Shown: positions 51,900-52,936 of the stretch, one piece after another
How positions within the stretch are numbered: position 1 is the stretch's first letter
How the letters are laid out: each line of letters opens with the position of its first letter
From: Clostridia bacterium
Lineage (GTDB): Bacteria; Bacillota; Clostridia; Christensenellales; Aristaeellaceae
Direction: 5' to 3'
Length of the DNA stretch: 52,936 nt
Assembly: GCA_017460395.1 (NCBI GenBank)
Contig: JAFUBA010000214.1
Span: 1-52,936 of the forward strand
The notes under the pieces: model-generated
What the model saw: the letters and a program-made list of their open reading frames with translations, nothing else
Databases searched by the model: none
What the model was told of the DNA's origin: nothing
Position numbers and translations under genes: made by a program

Positions 51900-51913
51900 G
51901 TATCAGTTGATAC
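51900..51913. promoter_or_regulatory. Palindromic operator-like site
   Basis: GTATCA-GT-TGATAC, a perfect 6+2+6 palindrome directly after the -10 box, followed by TTTTT. Typical placement for autoregulation by an antitoxin or small repressor; the HTH protein at 52392 is the natural candidate. Confidence 0.6.
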
Positions 51914-51916
51914 TTT

Positions 51917-52042
51917 TTGATTGGGGGAAGGAAGGCAACCTTAGCGGAAACAGCCGCTCGCATTGAACGCGAATTGGATGTGCGTGCATATCTTCAGGAT
52001 TTGAAGTATGCCCTGGAACATGGGGATAATCTTTCCTTCTAA
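51917..52042 (+). pseudogene. Short ORF or gene remnant, about 41 codons
   Basis: The frame ...RKATLAETAARIERELDVRAYLQDLKYALEHGDNLSF ends at TAA 52040-52042, just before the ribosome site of the next gene. It looks like genuine coding sequence (amphipathic helices), but the ribosome-site-like GGAAGGAAGG (51926-51935) has no start codon at the right distance. The only upstream start is TTG at 51917, with none before it. It may be the tail of a truncated antitoxin-type gene. No family recognised. Confidence 0.4.
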
Positions 52043-52054
52043 GAGGAGCGCCAG

Positions 52055-52377
52055 GTGGATCAACACAGAGATCAGCGGTATACCAATCGCTTTACTGTAG
52101 CAGACTTATTCCCGGATGAGAGTCCTGTTACCGCGCTGAAGAGAGAGCTTCAGAAGCTGACCGTCGAAGAGTATATGCAGACAGTCAGGGATCTGCGTTT
52201 CCGAAGCGGAGTGAGATGCGCGAATTCGGGAAAGTCTATGATGGTAAGGGTGATGTGTACATCAAGATCCGGGTGGAGCTGCTGTCTGAGTATGGCAACC
52301 ATACCACATTCGTTATGTCCTTCCAGTATGACACAATTCCCTTTACGCCTGATATGTTCCCCTATAGAAAAATGTGA
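52055..52377 (+). pseudogene. MqsR/RelE-like toxin candidate, frameshifted
   Basis: Starts with GTG at 52055, six bases after GAGGAG. The first 48 codons (FTVADLFPDESPVTALKREL, LTVEEYMQTVRDLRF) are sensible; near 52200 the frame breaks. One missing C in TTTCCG would restore it, giving RSEMREFGKVYDGKGDVYIK and a final VMSFQYDTIPFTPDMFPYRKM, stop 52375-52377. The VYIKIRVE...VMSF pattern recalls MqsR-type toxins (VYLKI...VSF), and the next gene is a YgiT/MqsA-like zinc/HTH protein, so I read this as the toxin of a damaged pair. Either a true inactivating indel or a sequencing error. Family assignment is tentative. Confidence 0.5.
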
Positions 52378-52391
52378 GGAGGTGGATCAGC

Positions 52392-52936
52392 GTGAAGGTG
52401 ATAGATCAAGAGAGAAAGCTGTGCACATGCTGCATGGAAGATCACGATGTGCAAAGAGTCGTGATCAAGGAGCACAACATCTTTAAAGGCGTTCCGATTG
52501 AGTATGACGCTGAGTACTTTTATTGCGACAACGCGGATGAGACTTATGCGGATGAGCAGCAAATCTCTGCAAATGACATCTCCATGAAGAATGCCTATCG
52601 GGAGGCAACGGGACTGCTGACTTCCAATCAGATTGCAGCCATCCGTGCCCGATACGGCATCAGCCAAAGCGATCTCTGTCTCCTTCTTGGCTGGGGAGCC
52701 AAAACGATCACGCGCTACGAAAGCCATCAGGTGCAAGATGTCGCGCATGATACCATACTCAGGAAGCTGGCGGCTGATCCGGAATGGTTCCTGAGGCTGC
52801 TCGATACTGCAAAGGATTCCTTATCTCCCGCTTCCTATGCAAAGTACTGGGAAGCAGGTACAGCACTGTTTGAGCAGGATCATGATCTGTATTTAAAGAG
52901 TGCGATCATGGCAAAATATGCCCGGTATCAGCAGAA
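52392..52936 (+). CDS. YgiT/MqsA-type zinc-finger HTH antitoxin-like regulator (partial)
   Basis: Runs off the window end after 181 codons. Starts with GTG at 52392, nine bases after GAGGAGG and 15 bases after the toxin candidate. N-terminus: a CxxC knuckle (Cys11-Thr-Cys13-Cys14), then Cys45 in EYFYCDNADE; a full second CxxC is absent, so zinc binding may be altered. An XRE-type HTH follows at about 77-113 (LLTSNQIAAIRARYGISQSD, then LGWGAKTITRYES). This is the YgiT/MqsA arrangement, in which the HTH binds a palindrome at its own promoter. The C-terminal helical part (LAADPEWFLRLLD..., 123 onward) is longer than in MqsA and of unknown role. Confidence 0.72.
   Translation, partial: MKVIDQERKLCTCCMEDHDVQRVVIKEHNIFKGVPIEYDAEYFYCDNADETYADEQQISANDISMKNAYREATGLLTSNQIAAIRARYGISQSDLCLLLGWGAKTITRYESHQVQDVAHDTILRKLAADPEWFLRLLDTAKDSLSPASYAKYWEAGTALFEQDHDLYLKSAIMAKYARYQQ

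Overview
The window looks like chromosomal DNA of a GC-rich Clostridia-type Firmicute, probably from a gut or rumen habitat. The clues are a tRNA-Trp-type T-box leader, strong AGGAGG ribosome sites, Lpl-type and Mgl/Rbs-type sugar ABC importers, an AmtB-PII fusion and many carbohydrate-active enzymes. The taxon is an inference; no rRNA or marker gene is present. I saw no tRNA, rRNA, CRISPR array or complete insertion sequence.

Layout. 1-1040: decayed AAA-ATPase remnant and a small unknown gene. 1149-2997: ammonium transporter fused to a PII domain, behind a consensus promoter and a leader terminator. 3145-9392: membrane diguanylate cyclase, nitroreductase, M29 aminopeptidase, a lower-GC AAA ATPase/nuclease-like gene and a secreted split-barrel protein. 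9554-16984 (minus strand): trpBA under a Trp T-box, followed without a clear terminator by a ribose-type ABC importer and an FGGY sugar kinase. 17053-20160: a 1035-residue REC/GGDEF/EAL/membrane/GGDEF c-di-GMP protein, divergent from a small Cys-rich gene. 20380-24644: Cys-rich, YbjN, U32-like and SH3-repeat genes. 24685-25566: an XRE regulator coupled to a frameshifted SfsA-like gene. 25784-30338: glycerol-1-phosphate dehydrogenase, GH9 and an alpha/beta hydrolase, apparently one operon. 30437-32681: a small ORF, a nested hairpin and a lower-GC AAA ATPase. 32812-36704: mglBAC galactose-type importer. 36779-37814: two unknown overlapping genes, one with an Asp/Trp-rich stretch. 38005-49014 (minus strand): a complete alpha-glucoside uptake and degradation locus (two permeases, binding protein, two GH31, two GH13), facing a LacI-family regulator whose probable operator lies on the transcription start. 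50688-52936: an Rpn/PD-(D/E)XK nuclease with four 36-bp repeats, then a damaged toxin-antitoxin-like module running off the end.

How it fits together. The main theme is sugar capture: three binding-protein importers bring in sugars or oligosaccharides, and the glycosidases lack signal peptides, so they act inside the cell. Two c-di-GMP enzymes and an ammonium sensor-transporter add signalling. Lower-GC accessory genes (two ATPase/nuclease-like proteins, the Rpn nuclease, the toxin-antitoxin-like module) sit between the conserved operons and look acquired. Several genes use TTG or GTG starts with strong ribosome sites. All exported proteins have AxA-type (or similar) signal peptides, with no clear lipobox even on the binding proteins.
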